Shown here in pieces: positions 28,845 through 37,709 of a DNA stretch of 46,868 nucleotides (the first letter of the stretch is position 1; each line of letters starts with the position of its first letter). This DNA is from Betaproteobacteria bacterium (lineage in GTDB: Bacteria > Pseudomonadota > Gammaproteobacteria > Burkholderiales > SG8-39), in NCBI GenBank assembly GCA_947479645.1, contig CANKAJ010000023.1, positions 1 to 46,868 on the forward strand, written 5' to 3'. The notes below the pieces were generated by a model that was given only the letters and a program-made list of their open reading frames with translations, was not told the DNA's origin and did not search any database. The translations under genes and the position numbers were made by a program.

Positions 28845-31382
28845 ATGGCAAATCAGAAATCTAAGTCGAAGACTGCTGCCAAATCCCATCCTCAGGCGCG
28901 TACCAAGGCTGGTCCAGCCTTGAGAAAGGCCGCCACGCGCCAAGTGGTTTCCACGAAGCCCGTTAAGGGCAAGGCGGCAGTGGGCAAGAAGCCTTCAGGT
29001 AAGTCCTTGGTTAATAAAGCGGTTTCTCCGAAGGGGAAAAGCGCCGCGAAAGTCACATCCAAGGGTGCAGCCAAAGGTTTAGCCAAATCGGTCCTGGCAG
29101 CGCGCGAACGCGATGTCAGGGAGCGCGAACACGCACGTGAAAAGGCGTCTCGCGAGAAAGATCGTCAGCGCCTCCAAAAAGAACATGAGCGCGAACGCAT
29201 CGCCAAGTTAAAAGAAAAAGAGCAAATAGCACGCATGAAGGAAAAAGAAAAAGAACGCAATGCCAAAGAAAAGGCAGATGCCAAAGATTTGATTTTGAAG
29301 GAAAAAGAGCTTGCCAAGGCGAAGGTGCTTGCTGAAAAGGAAGCGGCCAAGCAGGCCAAGATTGCGGCCAAGGAAGCAGCCAAGGAAGCGGCCAAGGAAG
29401 CGGCACAGCAGGTCAAGCAGCTGACAGCCAAGGAACAGGTTGATGCGTTGCTGAAGTTGCGCGCTGGCCGTGTCGGGCGCGTCGTTGGGCGTACCCGCGA
29501 AGCCGAGCGCGAACTGATGCGTCGTGCCGCAGCCCGGCCCGAAGATGCTGAAGCGCGCCGCACACGCCTGAAAAATCTGATCAAGCTCGGAAAAGAGCGT
29601 GGCTATCTGACTTACGCGGAAATCAACGACCATTTGCCCGACGACATGGTCGATGCAGAGCAGATCGAAGCGATCATCACCACATTCAACGACATGGGTC
29701 TGCGCGTCTATGACGAAGCACCCGATGCCGAGACACTGCTGATCACCGAGAATGCGGCGGCTGCCGTGCCGGACGAGGAAGCTGAAGAGGAAGCCGAAGC
29801 CGCGCTTTCCACGGTCGACCCCGAGTTTGGCCGCACCACCGATCCGGTGCGCATGTACATGCGTGAAATGGGCTCGGTCGAGCTACTCACGCGCGAGGGC
29901 GAAATCGAGATCGCCAAGCGCATTGAGGATGGGCTCAAGCACATGATCCAGGCAATTTCCGCCTGTCCCACGACTGTTCAGGAAATTCTCGAACTCTCGG
30001 CCAAGGTCGAGCGCGACGAGATGCGCATCGACGAACTGGTCGATGGCCTCATCGATCCGAATGCCAAGGAAGAGCCGGCTCAGGAAGTGGCGTCCGAAGA
30101 TACTGAACTGGACGAGGATCTCGAGGAAGACGAAGAAGCCGCTGCTGCTGCTGTCACCGCAGGCCTGCTTCAGCTGAAGACCGATGCGCTGTTGCGTTTT
30201 GCCAAGATCCGGCGCTTGTCGGAAAAGATGAAAAAGGCGCTGACCGAGCACGGCCATCGCAGCAAGGAATACATCAAGGTTCGTGAGCAGATTTCGGCTG
30301 AACTGATGATCATCCGGTTCACTGCACGCATCATCGAGCGCTTGTGCGACACCGTGCGCAGCATGGTCGAGCAGGTGCGCCGGCATGAGCGCGAGATCAT
30401 CAATCTGTGCGTCAACAAGGGCCAGATGCCGCGTACTCACCTGATCAAGATTTTCCCGGGCAACGAGACCAGCCCGCGCTGGGTCAAGGCTGAAGTGGGC
30501 GGAGGGCATCCGTACTCCAATACTCTCGCGCGTTTTGAGCCCAACATCCTGGAGCAGCAACAGAAGCTTCTGGACATACAGAAACGCATTGGCATCCCGT
30601 TGAAAGACCTGAAGGACATCAACAAGCAGATGTCCACCGGCGAAGCCAAGGCGCGGCGGGCCAAGCGCGAGATGACCGAGGCGAATCTGCGCCTGGTCAT
30701 TTCAATCGCCAAGAAGTACACCAACCGTGGCTTGCAGTTCCTCGACCTGATCCAGGAAGGCAATATCGGCCTGATGAAGGCGGTGGACAAGTTTGAATAC
30801 CGTCGTGGCTACAAGTTCTCGACCTATGCCACCTGGTGGATACGGCAGGCCATCACGCGTTCAATCGCCGACCAGGCGCGCACCATCCGCATTCCGGTGC
30901 ACATGATCGAGACGATCAACAAGATGAACCGGATCTCCCGCCAGATCCTGCAGGAGACGGGTTCGGAACCGGATCCGGCCACGCTTGCGATCAAGATGGA
31001 AATGCCCGAGGAGAAGATCCGCAAGATTCTCAAGATCTCCAAGGAACCCATTTCCATGGAAACGCCCATTGGTGATGACGATGATTCGCATCTTGGCGAT
31101 TTCATCGAAGATCAGGCCACGCTGGCCCCCAATGATGCGGCGCTGTACTCGAGCCTGCGCGATGTGACCAAGGACATACTCGACTCCCTGACGCCGCGTG
31201 AAGCCAAGGTTTTGCGCATGCGTTTTGGCATCGAAATGAATACCGACCATACCCTTGAGGAAGTGGGCAAGCAGTTCGATGTCACGCGCGAGCGTATTCG
31301 CCAGATCGAGGCGAAGGCATTGAGAAAGCTCCGCCATCCTTCCCGTTCCGAGCGTTTGAAGAGCTTTCTGGACAATAACTAG
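28845..31382 (+). CDS. rpoD: RNA polymerase primary sigma factor RpoD with very long Lys/Ala-rich N-terminus
   Basis: This is the housekeeping sigma factor of 845 residues. The conserved part starts near residue 238 with region 1.1 ([21 protein letters not shown]), then region 1.2 ([21 protein letters not shown]). Region 2 includes [20 protein letters not shown], region 3 follows, and region 4 ends in [20 protein letters not shown]. In front lies a 200-plus-residue tail rich in Lys, Ala, Glu and Arg: a basic, disordered-looking part (about 1-80), then a predicted coiled coil (about 85-200). E. coli RpoD has 613 residues; betaproteobacterial ones are often longer, but this tail is among the longer forms. 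An internal 12-bp tandem repeat lies inside the tail. Confidence 0.96.
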   Translation: MANQKSKSKTAAKSHPQARTKAGPALRKAATRQVVSTKPVKGKAAVGKKPSGKSLVNKAVSPKGKSAAKVTSKGAAKGLAKSVLAARERDVREREHAREKASREKDRQRLQKEHERERIAKLKEKEQIARMKEKEKERNAKEKADAKDLILKEKELAKAKVLAEKEAAKQAKIAAKEAAKEAAKEAAQQVKQLTAKEQVDALLKLRAGRVGRVVGRTREAERELMRRAAARPEDAEARRTRLKNLIKLGKERGYLTYAEINDHLPDDMVDAEQIEAIITTFNDMGLRVYDEAPDAETLLITENAAAAVPDEEAEEEAEAALSTVDPEFGRTTDPVRMYMREMGSVELLTREGEIEIAKRIEDGLKHMIQAISACPTTVQEILELSAKVERDEMRIDELVDGLIDPNAKEEPAQEVASEDTELDEDLEEDEEAAAAAVTAGLLQLKTDALLRFAKIRRLSEKMKKALTEHGHRSKEYIKVREQISAELMIIRFTARIIERLCDTVRSMVEQVRRHEREIINLCVNKGQMPRTHLIKIFPGNETSPRWVKAEVGGGHPYSNTLARFEPNILEQQQKLLDIQKRIGIPLKDLKDINKQMSTGEAKARRAKREMTEANLRLVISIAKKYTNRGLQFLDLIQEGNIGLMKAVDKFEYRRGYKFSTYATWWIRQAITRSIADQARTIRIPVHMIETINKMNRISRQILQETGSEPDPATLAIKMEMPEEKIRKILKISKEPISMETPIGDDDDSHLGDFIEDQATLAPNDAALYSSLRDVTKDILDSLTPREAKVLRMRFGIEMNTDHTLEEVGKQFDVTRERIRQIEAKALRKLRHPSRSERLKSFLDNN
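29367..29402 (+). repeat. Three 12-bp tandem repeats in the rpoD tail
   Basis: GCCAAGGAAGCR occurs three times in tandem, encoding three Ala-Lys-Glu-Ala units of the N-terminal helix. Length variation would keep the frame. Confidence 0.85.
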
Positions 31383-31405
31383 CCGGAAAGGTTTTGAGAT
31401 TGCAA

Positions 31406-31429
31406 CGCCCCGCCAGTCGGGGCGTTTTT
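31406..31429 (+). terminator. Rho-independent terminator after rpoD
   Basis: CGCCCCG and CGGGGCG form a seven-base GC stem around CCAGT, followed by TTTTT. It lies 24 bp after the rpoD stop and ends about 17 bp before the gor start codon. Confidence 0.92.
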
Positions 31430-31446
31430 CATTGCGGAGATGTGCG

Positions 31447-32829
31447 ATGAGCCAGTTTGATTACGATCTCTTCGTTATCGGGGCCGGTTCCGGTGGCGTG
31501 CGCGCGGCGCGCATGGCGGCAGGCTATGGCGCCAGCGTCGCCATCGCAGAAAATTATCGAATTGGCGGAACCTGTGTTATTCGTGGATGCGTTCCGAAGA
31601 AATTGCTGTCATACGCGTCGCACTTCTCGGAGGATTTTGAAGACGCGCGGGGGTATGGCTGGAATATCGATGGCGCGCGGTTTTCCTGGCCGGCGCTGAT
31701 CGCCGCCAAGAACACCGAAATTGGCCGGCTGTCCGGTATCTACTCCACGTTGCTGAAACAATCAGGCGTGACCATTCTCGAGGGGAAGGCCGTGCTGTCC
31801 GATGCGCACACGGTAAGCATTGGCGAGCGCCACTTCAGCGCGAAAAACATTCTGGTGGCCACCGGCGGTTGGCCCAGCCTTCCCGCGGCATCGAAGGTGC
31901 CTGGCATCGAGCATGCGATCACGTCCAATGAGGCCTTCGAACTGCCGGATCTGCCCAGGCGCGTGCTCATTGTCGGCGGTGGTTATATCGCGGTCGAGTT
32001 TGCCGGGATTTTCCACGGATTGGGCGCAGAGGTGACCATTTCCTATCGGGGGGAGCAGATACTGCGCGGCTTCGATGGCGACATTCGTCAACATCTTCAT
32101 GAAGAACTGACACGCAAGGGCGTGAAGATCCTTCTGGGCAGCCACCTCAGCGGAATTGAACGCCGCACTGACCTGGCGCTGGCGGCGCAACTGGCCGGTG
32201 CCAACGAGCCGATCGTGGTGGATGCGATCATGTATGCCACCGGGCGCACTGCCAACAGCGCAGGTCTGGGCCTGGCCGAAGCCGGCGTCCGGCTCGACAA
32301 GACGGGGGGCGTCATCGTGGACAGTTACTGCCGTTCCAGCGTGGAGCATATCTATGCGGTTGGTGATGTGACCCATCGCATTGCGCTGACGCCGGTGGCC
32401 ATACGGGAGGGTTCTGCGGTTGCCAGCACGTTGTTTGGCGGAGTGCCGGTTCCGGTGGATCATGATGATGTCCCCAGCGCTGTATTCAGCCAGCCCCCCA
32501 TCGGGACGGTGGGGCTGGCCGAGGCTGATGCCGTGGCAAAGTTCGGGGTAGTCGATATCTACAAGACGACATTCAAGCCGTTAAGGCACACGCTGTCGGG
32601 TCGAAATGAGCGGGTCATGATGAAGCTCGTCGTGGATGCGAAGACGGACCGCGTGGTTGGGGCCCATATGGCCGGTGCTGACGCCCCCGAAATCATTCAG
32701 GGCATTGCCATCGCGGTAAAGGCCGGGCTCACCAAGCGGCAGTTCGATCAGACTGTCGGCATTCACCCCACGGCTGCCGAAGAATTTGTGACAATCAGAG
32801 ACAAGCGCACGGTGCGCGCAAAGGAGTAG
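31447..32829 (+). CDS. gor: Glutathione-disulfide reductase
   Basis: This FAD/NADPH enzyme of 460 residues keeps glutathione reduced in the cytoplasm. It has the FAD site VIGAGSGGVRAAR, redox-active disulfide GGTCVIRGCVPKK, a second Rossmann site VGGGYIAVEFAG, the FAD-contact segment IYAVGDVT and the C-terminal GIHPTAAEEFV with the catalytic His-Glu pair. The ATG at 31447 is preceded by GGAGA. A response-regulator gene starts four bases after the stop. Confidence 0.92.
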   Translation: MSQFDYDLFVIGAGSGGVRAARMAAGYGASVAIAENYRIGGTCVIRGCVPKKLLSYASHFSEDFEDARGYGWNIDGARFSWPALIAAKNTEIGRLSGIYSTLLKQSGVTILEGKAVLSDAHTVSIGERHFSAKNILVATGGWPSLPAASKVPGIEHAITSNEAFELPDLPRRVLIVGGGYIAVEFAGIFHGLGAEVTISYRGEQILRGFDGDIRQHLHEELTRKGVKILLGSHLSGIERRTDLALAAQLAGANEPIVVDAIMYATGRTANSAGLGLAEAGVRLDKTGGVIVDSYCRSSVEHIYAVGDVTHRIALTPVAIREGSAVASTLFGGVPVPVDHDDVPSAVFSQPPIGTVGLAEADAVAKFGVVDIYKTTFKPLRHTLSGRNERVMMKLVVDAKTDRVVGAHMAGADAPEIIQGIAIAVKAGLTKRQFDQTVGIHPTAAEEFVTIRDKRTVRAKE

Positions 32830-32833
32830 CCGC

Positions 32834-33628
32834 ATGAGCCTCGATCGAGTCGATACGCAGGATGTGTTCGAGCCCTCGGATGCGGGGCGCGAGGAGTTGA
32901 AGGGAGGTTCGACGGCGCTGCCAACGGCGGCCATCGAATTGCTTGTGCTGTTTGATGGAAAATTGAGTCTGGGTGAGGTCGCCGGCAAGGTGCCCGGGGT
33001 TACCTACGCCGACGCGCGTGCCATGGCGCAGCAACTCGCTGCGGGCGGGCTACTGGAACTGGCGCGACCCGAACTCGACGTCAATATCGACTTCAGTTAT
33101 TTCTTCGGCGCCTCGTCTGCAGCCGCGCCAACCGAAACCTCGGTACAGTCGGCCAGCGCCGAGGCCGACAATGGCGTTGCGGCGCTGAGTCTGGACGGTT
33201 ACTACGTCAGTATCGCCAGGCGTGCCGCCGAAAAACACCTGCCCGCCGTTGGCACTGCTTACACGGTGCTTGCCGTTGAAGACGACACGGAGCTGCAGCG
33301 CGCATTGAAATTCCTGCTGACCTCCGAAGGCTTCCTGCCGCGCATTGCGGGCAATCGGGAGCAGATCATTGCGGCACTGCGCCAGCTTCCTTCGCCCGAC
33401 GCCATCCTGCTCGATGTCATATTGCCTGATGCCAACGGGTTCGATATTCTGGCCAGAGTGCGCGCGCATCCGGCGCTGAAATCCATCCCGGTGATCATGT
33501 TGACCGGCAAGGCGACGCGTGAAGATGTCATGCGCGGCCTCGCCGGTGGTGCCGACGGTTATATCACCAAGCCCTTTGATCCGGAAATTCTCATCAGGGG
33601 CGTGCGGGCGGTGCTTGGCGCGGGATAA
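32834..33628 (+). CDS. Response regulator with N-terminal helical domain and C-terminal receiver
   Basis: The 264-residue protein carries its receiver domain at the C-terminus (about 140-264): acidic pair VEDD, phospho-Asp in AILLDVILPDANG, Thr in MLTGKA, Lys in ITKPFDP. The N-terminal part (about 15-80, with IELLVLFDGKLSLGEVAGKV) looks helical, perhaps a winged helix, followed by a linker. Receivers are normally N-terminal, so the order is unusual. AAGGAG precedes the ATG. No kinase gene is adjacent. Its four-base distance from gor points to cotranscription. Confidence 0.8.
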   Translation: MSLDRVDTQDVFEPSDAGREELKGGSTALPTAAIELLVLFDGKLSLGEVAGKVPGVTYADARAMAQQLAAGGLLELARPELDVNIDFSYFFGASSAAAPTETSVQSASAEADNGVAALSLDGYYVSIARRAAEKHLPAVGTAYTVLAVEDDTELQRALKFLLTSEGFLPRIAGNREQIIAALRQLPSPDAILLDVILPDANGFDILARVRAHPALKSIPVIMLTGKATREDVMRGLAGGADGYITKPFDPEILIRGVRAVLGAG

Positions 33629-33658
33629 CCCGAATGCCGGTGCATTGCTGATGATTTA

Positions 33659-34534
33659 TCAGCCTTTTTTCTCCGGAAACTTCCCCTGCTCGACGTCGTT
33701 CTTGAACAGGAGCAACTGCTCCAGCTGATTTGCGCCGGTGTGCTTCGAAGGATGCAGGTCCCAGAAGCGCACGTTTGGCATCAATTCACGCAACTGGTGT
33801 CCGGCCGACGTGGAATGGGACGGATCATCCCCTGCCCATACGAATGAGGGGGTGTCTATGCCGATGAGTTCTTCCGGGCCTGCGCCGCAGACAAAGGTGT
33901 CGCCGAACAGCGTGTCGCGCGTTTCGGTAACGATCCGGAGGTAGTGCTCCACATCCTGTTTCGGGAAGCGTGAGGCAAAGCCGGCATCGTTGACGATGGG
34001 GATGGCCCAGGGCCCCGCCTCGGGATCCTCCTGGAAGTTCTTGCGTTCCGTGAGGGCGCGATCGCGCGCGCCGGCAAGGCCGTGGCTGCGAACGAACGCG
34101 ATGTGCTGGTCGAAGAACCCGCGCATCTTGCCCATCCAGCGATAGCCACCGACTGGCTGGGGCAGCATGAGCGCGATGCAGGTTTCAGGGTAGATGGCGG
34201 CAAACTTGGTTGCAACGGACACGCCCATGCAAGGCCCGATGATCCAGGACTTGTCTATACCAAGGTGCTCCAGCAGCAGTTTGCCGTGGCGCGCCATGGC
34301 CTCCCAGGTCAACACCTCCACCCGCCCTCCCGATAGTCCGGCCTCGCGACGATCATAGGCGACGATGGTGAAGTGTTTAGCCAGGGTATTGAGCGCGTCC
34401 ATCTCTTTCCATTTGTTGACGCGCCAGCTGTCGATGCATGAATTGAATCCGCGCGGCGCCATCATCAATAGGCATGGGCCACTGCCCTGCTTAATATAGT
34501 GCGTCTTGATTCCATCGAGTGTTGCATAAGGCAT
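33659..34534 (-). CDS. Alpha/beta-hydrolase with Cys at the nucleophile position
   Basis: This 291-residue hydrolase-fold protein has an oxyanion region (MMAPRGFNSCIDSW), nucleophile elbow IIGPCMGVS, acid Asp in VWAGDDPSHS and His in HPSKHTGA. The elbow has Cys where most members have Ser, like dienelactone hydrolase. ATG at 34532-34534 follows GAGGAA; the ORF upstream to 34723 is not expected to be translated. Its neighbours are a Bug-receptor remnant (divergent) and, further on, acid-oxidation and uptake genes. This suggests hydrolysis of an ester, lactone or ring-cleavage product, which is an inference. Confidence 0.83.
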   Translation of the reverse strand: MPYATLDGIKTHYIKQGSGPCLLMMAPRGFNSCIDSWRVNKWKEMDALNTLAKHFTIVAYDRREAGLSGGRVEVLTWEAMARHGKLLLEHLGIDKSWIIGPCMGVSVATKFAAIYPETCIALMLPQPVGGYRWMGKMRGFFDQHIAFVRSHGLAGARDRALTERKNFQEDPEAGPWAIPIVNDAGFASRFPKQDVEHYLRIVTETRDTLFGDTFVCGAGPEELIGIDTPSFVWAGDDPSHSTSAGHQLRELMPNVRFWDLHPSKHTGANQLEQLLLFKNDVEQGKFPEKKG

Positions 34535-34735
34535 TGAAAGTTCCTCGTCAGGGTAATGTCTGCGGATGATAAATGAGATGGCCCTGCGGCGGCATGCAAG
34601 ACCGGCAAAGCCACCGCTGCAGGCGGGCAGGTTATCATTCTCCCCGGTGTTCTCTGCCGGAAGAAGGGGCAAACGCCGGGGCGGTCTGCGGCTCGAAAGC
34701 ATTCGATCAGTGGAAGCCCGCACGAAGGAGGGGAC

Positions 34736-35020
34736 ATGCGTTATTTGCGCGCCTTGTTGTCGATTGTAGCGGTGTCGGCGGCGTTATCTTCCAACTTGGC
34801 ACTTTCACAGGGAAGCGCAGGCATCTACCCGTCAAAACCGGTGACGCTCATTTCTCCCACTGCGGCCGGCGGGCCGATCTTCAGCCGAGACATCGCTCCA
34901 GTTCAACATGACGGCATTGCCTGCCAGCGGCATGTCAGTATCCCCCTGTCGTTTTGTCGCATGGAAGCAATCGGCATTATTGGGTGTTCCACTTCTGACG
35001 TCCAATACCTGACAAAATAA
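34736..35020 (+). pseudogene. Truncated Bug/TctC-type binding-protein remnant
   Basis: The 94-residue frame starts with a signal peptide (MRYLRALLSIVAVSAALSS, then LALSQGSAG). It continues with YPSKPVTLISPTAAGGP, the canonical first strand and loop of Bug-type solute receptors. After about residue 53 similarity stops and the frame ends soon. Intact Bug proteins have about 320 residues, so this is most likely a broken gene or the remnant of a recombined receptor. It is divergent from the alpha/beta-hydrolase gene. Confidence 0.7.
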
Positions 35021-35083
35021 GGTCATTGGCAATTCCCAGGTTAATTGTGAATGGTTCCGGCAACCTGTAGAATTCGCCCCCTC

Positions 35084-35160
35084 GGGCCTATAGCTCAGTT
35101 GGTTAGAGCAGAGGACTCATAATCCTTTGGTCCCTGGTTCGAGTCCAGGTGGGCCCACCA
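35084..35160 (+). tRNA. tRNA with CAU anticodon, probably Ile2 (lysidine type)
   Basis: All four arms fold: acceptor GGGCCTA/TGGGCCC, D arm, anticodon stem GAGGA/TCCTT with loop CTCATAA (anticodon at 35118-35120), and T arm CCTGG/CCAGG. CCA is encoded, giving 77 bases. The C4-G69 and C5-G68 pairs and the TTGGTC-like variable region resemble tRNA-Ile2, whose CAU is modified to lysidine by TilS, more than elongator tRNA-Met. The initiator is excluded because the first pair G1-C72 is matched. tRNA-Met remains possible. Confidence 0.93.
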
Positions 35161-35172
35161 AACAGTCACCAG

Positions 35173-35213
35173 CATCGGGATACTTTCTCTGGTTCTTGGG
35201 AAATGTCCCGATG
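35173..35213 (+). terminator. Hairpin after the tRNA; rest of 35161-35462 has no gene
   Basis: CATCGGGA (35173-35180) and TCCCGATG (35206-35213) are perfectly complementary and the second arm is followed by TTT. It may end the tRNA transcript, although the loop of 25 bases is long. I see no other credible gene or RNA up to 35462. Confidence 0.4.
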
Positions 35214-35462
35214 TTTCAAACCTATAGGGCTTGATATCCCTCCCGTTATGGTAAAAAGTGCCACGGAGAATTGCCATCATCGGACATTTTCGTCTGCTTT
35301 CTCCGGGCCAGTGGTTCTGAGGGGGGCAATTCCTGCATGAAGCGCTCATCCAATGCGGCAAAATGCGAACGCTCGCCGGTTTACCTCGAAAACCTGCAAG
35401 TTCGGATATAAACACCAGCTAGACTTGCAACACTCCGCCCATACGTTGAAAGGATAAAAGAA

Positions 35463-35840
35463 ATGTCTCGTACCGTGCCAGATTTTACAGAGCGTCTTCA
35501 GACCGCCGCCAAGGCAAAGCAAGCACAACTGGAAAAGATTCGCGCCGCTGCGCAGGCGAGTGCACCAGTTTCCGCGGAGAAGCAGGCCGCGCTGCTGGAA
35601 ACGAAAAACGCGCGTCAAACTCGTACTGCCGAGCGCAAAGCCGCGAACCGAATTGCCGCGGAACGCAAGGCCGCCGAACAAGCCGCCGAAAAAGCGAAGA
35701 AGGCACAGGCGGCCGCTGAAGCTCTGGCGCTCAAGGAAGCCGAGCGGATCAGCAAATTGCAGGCTGAAGCGGCACTGCAAAAGGAGCAGAAGGCCTTGCG
35801 TGACTCCAAATACGCCGCGCGCAAAGCGCGTCAGAAATAA
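35463..35840 (+). CDS. Ala/Lys/Glu-rich small helical protein, DUF6481-like
   Basis: This 125-residue protein is almost wholly helical and very rich in Ala, Lys, Glu and Arg (KAAEQAAEKAKKAQAAAEAL). The start VPDFTERLQTAAKAKQAQLEKIR matches the DUF6481 pattern as I recall it. AAAGGA precedes the ATG. No enzymatic motif is present; a nucleic-acid-associated role is possible, but unproven. The gene stands alone between the tRNA and yegD. Confidence 0.7.
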   Translation: MSRTVPDFTERLQTAAKAKQAQLEKIRAAAQASAPVSAEKQAALLETKNARQTRTAERKAANRIAAERKAAEQAAEKAKKAQAAAEALALKEAERISKLQAEAALQKEQKALRDSKYAARKARQK

Positions 35841-36193
35841 CAGCGCTGGAATTTCCCGACGACCCCGCACTGATTTTTTACTGCTGCCGCCTTCATCCGT
35901 CCATACCCGTTGTGGGCGTGAACGACCCCCTTTGGCAATGTCGGGATGGGGGGGCATTGATGGACGTCCAATCGTTGAGTCCAGCGCAGCGATCAATCTC
36001 TGTTCGCGACCCCATTCTTCCCAGAAGAAAAGACAGTGCCGGAGTCAATGGAAGCAGAATTCAAATTAACGGTCCTATCGGGGATCTTTTTCGCGGTTCT
36101 CTGAGCGGAGAATCTCCCTCATTCTGAAATGAGCTCTTGGAGCTTGCGCTCAGGTAGTCGTTGTTGAATTCAAAAAAACGGATGGAATGCGCG
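35841..36193. other. 353-bp gap without a gene
   Basis: Between the DUF6481-like gene and yegD I see no credible ORF. A GAGCTC region with TGAGC/GCTCA arms (about 36130-36152) and a short AT-rich stretch near the yegD start (36161-36178) might hold a promoter; neither is firm. Confidence 0.5.
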
Positions 36194-37672
36194 ATGTTTT
36201 GTGGCCTGGATTTTGGTACTTCCAATTGCTCGCTCGGGATTTGGCGCAATGAGCGGCCAGAGTTGGTGCCGATCTCGGGCGCGAGCCCATATATGCCATC
36301 GGTCGTCTACGCAGAACGTAGCGAGTACGCGGAACTGCCCATCAATCAGAGCACGCTCAATCGCCGTATTGACGCGGCGCTGCGGGAAGAAAATGCAAAG
36401 CGCGGCAGGGCAACGAAGCTGGGTAAGGCCTATCGTGGTTTATCTGATCAGCAGATTGAGCAGCGTGAACTGGGTTTGTTACGTCATGAGACTGTAGCCG
36501 AGACGGAAAGTGAGTATTCAAGCCAGACATTCGCCGAGGTCATGAACAGTACGCGAACACTCCTCTTTGGTGAGGATGCCATTCGCGCAAACGTTTCCTC
36601 GCCCGGGGAAGGGCTTTATTTCAAGTCGCCCAAACTCTTCCTTGGCGCCGATGTGCATAAGTCCCACCTCGATATCTTTCGCCAGGTCATCGCGTCGATG
36701 GTATTGGAAGTTCGCGATAGAGCGGAGACTCACGTTGGCTACGGACTGAAACAGGCTGTCATCGGGCACCCGGTTGTCTATAGCCTCGCGAACAGGGAAT
36801 CAGGAAATCGACAAGCGCTGGAGGTGATGGAGGAAGCTGCACTGAAGGCGGGGTTTTCCGATATCGAGTTTCTTCCAGAGCCATTTGCGGCGGCAATGAG
36901 CTATGAAATGACGACCGCTGTGGAAGAAACGATTCTGGTCGTCGATATTGGAGGTGGTACGACCGATTGTGCGGTCATTCAAATTGGCCCCGGTCGAGCC
37001 GCTCGTGCCAATCGAAACAAGGATGTGCTTTCGTATGCCGGAGATCGCGTGGGTGGTGTTGATATGGATTTTCATATCGCATGGAATTTGATCATGCCGT
37101 ATTTTGGAAAAGGTTCACTCAGGGTGGGCGGCCTTCCAATACCGCACTCGGTTTTATATGATGCCATTTCCATCAGTGATTTCCCGGCACAGGCGCGCTT
37201 TCGCAAGGCCGGGCCCGAGATAGCGTCATTTCTGCTTGAAGCGCAGGAGCCGGAAAAACTTCGCCTTCTCATGTATTTGTGGCAAAGAGCACTTCAGTTC
37301 AGGCTGGTTCGCAGTGCAGAGACGGCCAAGATTGAACTGAGTGAAAAAGTACGTGCAAGTTTGTCGCTTGGATATATCGATTCAGAACTGGAAATTCCCG
37401 TTTCACAGGACGACTTGATGAATGCCATTCAATCGGATCTTGATCGAATCGGTGCGGTAACCCGAGAAGCAGTCCGGCTCGCCTCTGCAAAAATTGACAA
37501 GATATTTTTGACGGGAGGGACATCTCGTTCTCCTGCAGTGATTCAATCAATCAGGAGTTCCCTGAATAGGGAAGTTCCCGTCCTGAGGGGAGATGACTTT
37601 GGTTCGGTGACATTGGGATTAACAAGACATGCACGGAATATTTTTGGTGGTGAGTGCCTGAATTCGAAGTGA
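36194..37672 (+). CDS. yegD: YegD-type Hsp70-like chaperone ATPase
   Basis: This 492-residue protein has an Hsp70/actin-type ATPase: phosphate loop 1 CGLDFGTSNCSLG at the start, phosphate loop 2 VVDIGGGTTDCAV, and adenosine motif FLTGGTSRSP. It lacks a full-length substrate-binding domain and lid, as YegD does. I chose the ATG at 36194 because YegD proteins begin MFxGxDxGTxNCS; an ATG at 36182 is an alternative. Its client and partners are unknown; no DnaJ or GrpE lies nearby. A 16-bp tandem duplication spans its stop codon. Confidence 0.85.
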   Translation: MFCGLDFGTSNCSLGIWRNERPELVPISGASPYMPSVVYAERSEYAELPINQSTLNRRIDAALREENAKRGRATKLGKAYRGLSDQQIEQRELGLLRHETVAETESEYSSQTFAEVMNSTRTLLFGEDAIRANVSSPGEGLYFKSPKLFLGADVHKSHLDIFRQVIASMVLEVRDRAETHVGYGLKQAVIGHPVVYSLANRESGNRQALEVMEEAALKAGFSDIEFLPEPFAAAMSYEMTTAVEETILVVDIGGGTTDCAVIQIGPGRAARANRNKDVLSYAGDRVGGVDMDFHIAWNLIMPYFGKGSLRVGGLPIPHSVLYDAISISDFPAQARFRKAGPEIASFLLEAQEPEKLRLLMYLWQRALQFRLVRSAETAKIELSEKVRASLSLGYIDSELEIPVSQDDLMNAIQSDLDRIGAVTREAVRLASAKIDKIFLTGGTSRSPAVIQSIRSSLNREVPVLRGDDFGSVTLGLTRHARNIFGGECLNSK

Positions 37673-37694
37673 ACCAAGTTCGAAGTGAACCAAG
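37663..37694 (+). repeat. 16-bp perfect tandem duplication at the yegD stop
   Basis: TTCGAAGTGAACCAAG occurs twice in a row. The first copy contains the yegD stop TGA. The second ends just before the AGGAG ribosome-binding site of the next gene. This looks like a recent slippage event. Confidence 0.9.
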
Positions 37695-37709
37695 AAGGAG
37701 CATTAATTT

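Noticed and set aside
35095-35415. Leftward 106-residue ORF ending in SNQGPKDYESSALTN
   Set aside because: Its C-terminal part is the reverse strand of the tRNA gene. This is a well-known false protein.
35084-35840. Genomic island or prophage inserted at the tRNA
   Set aside because: No integrase, no repeat of the tRNA 3' end and no phage gene is visible nearby.
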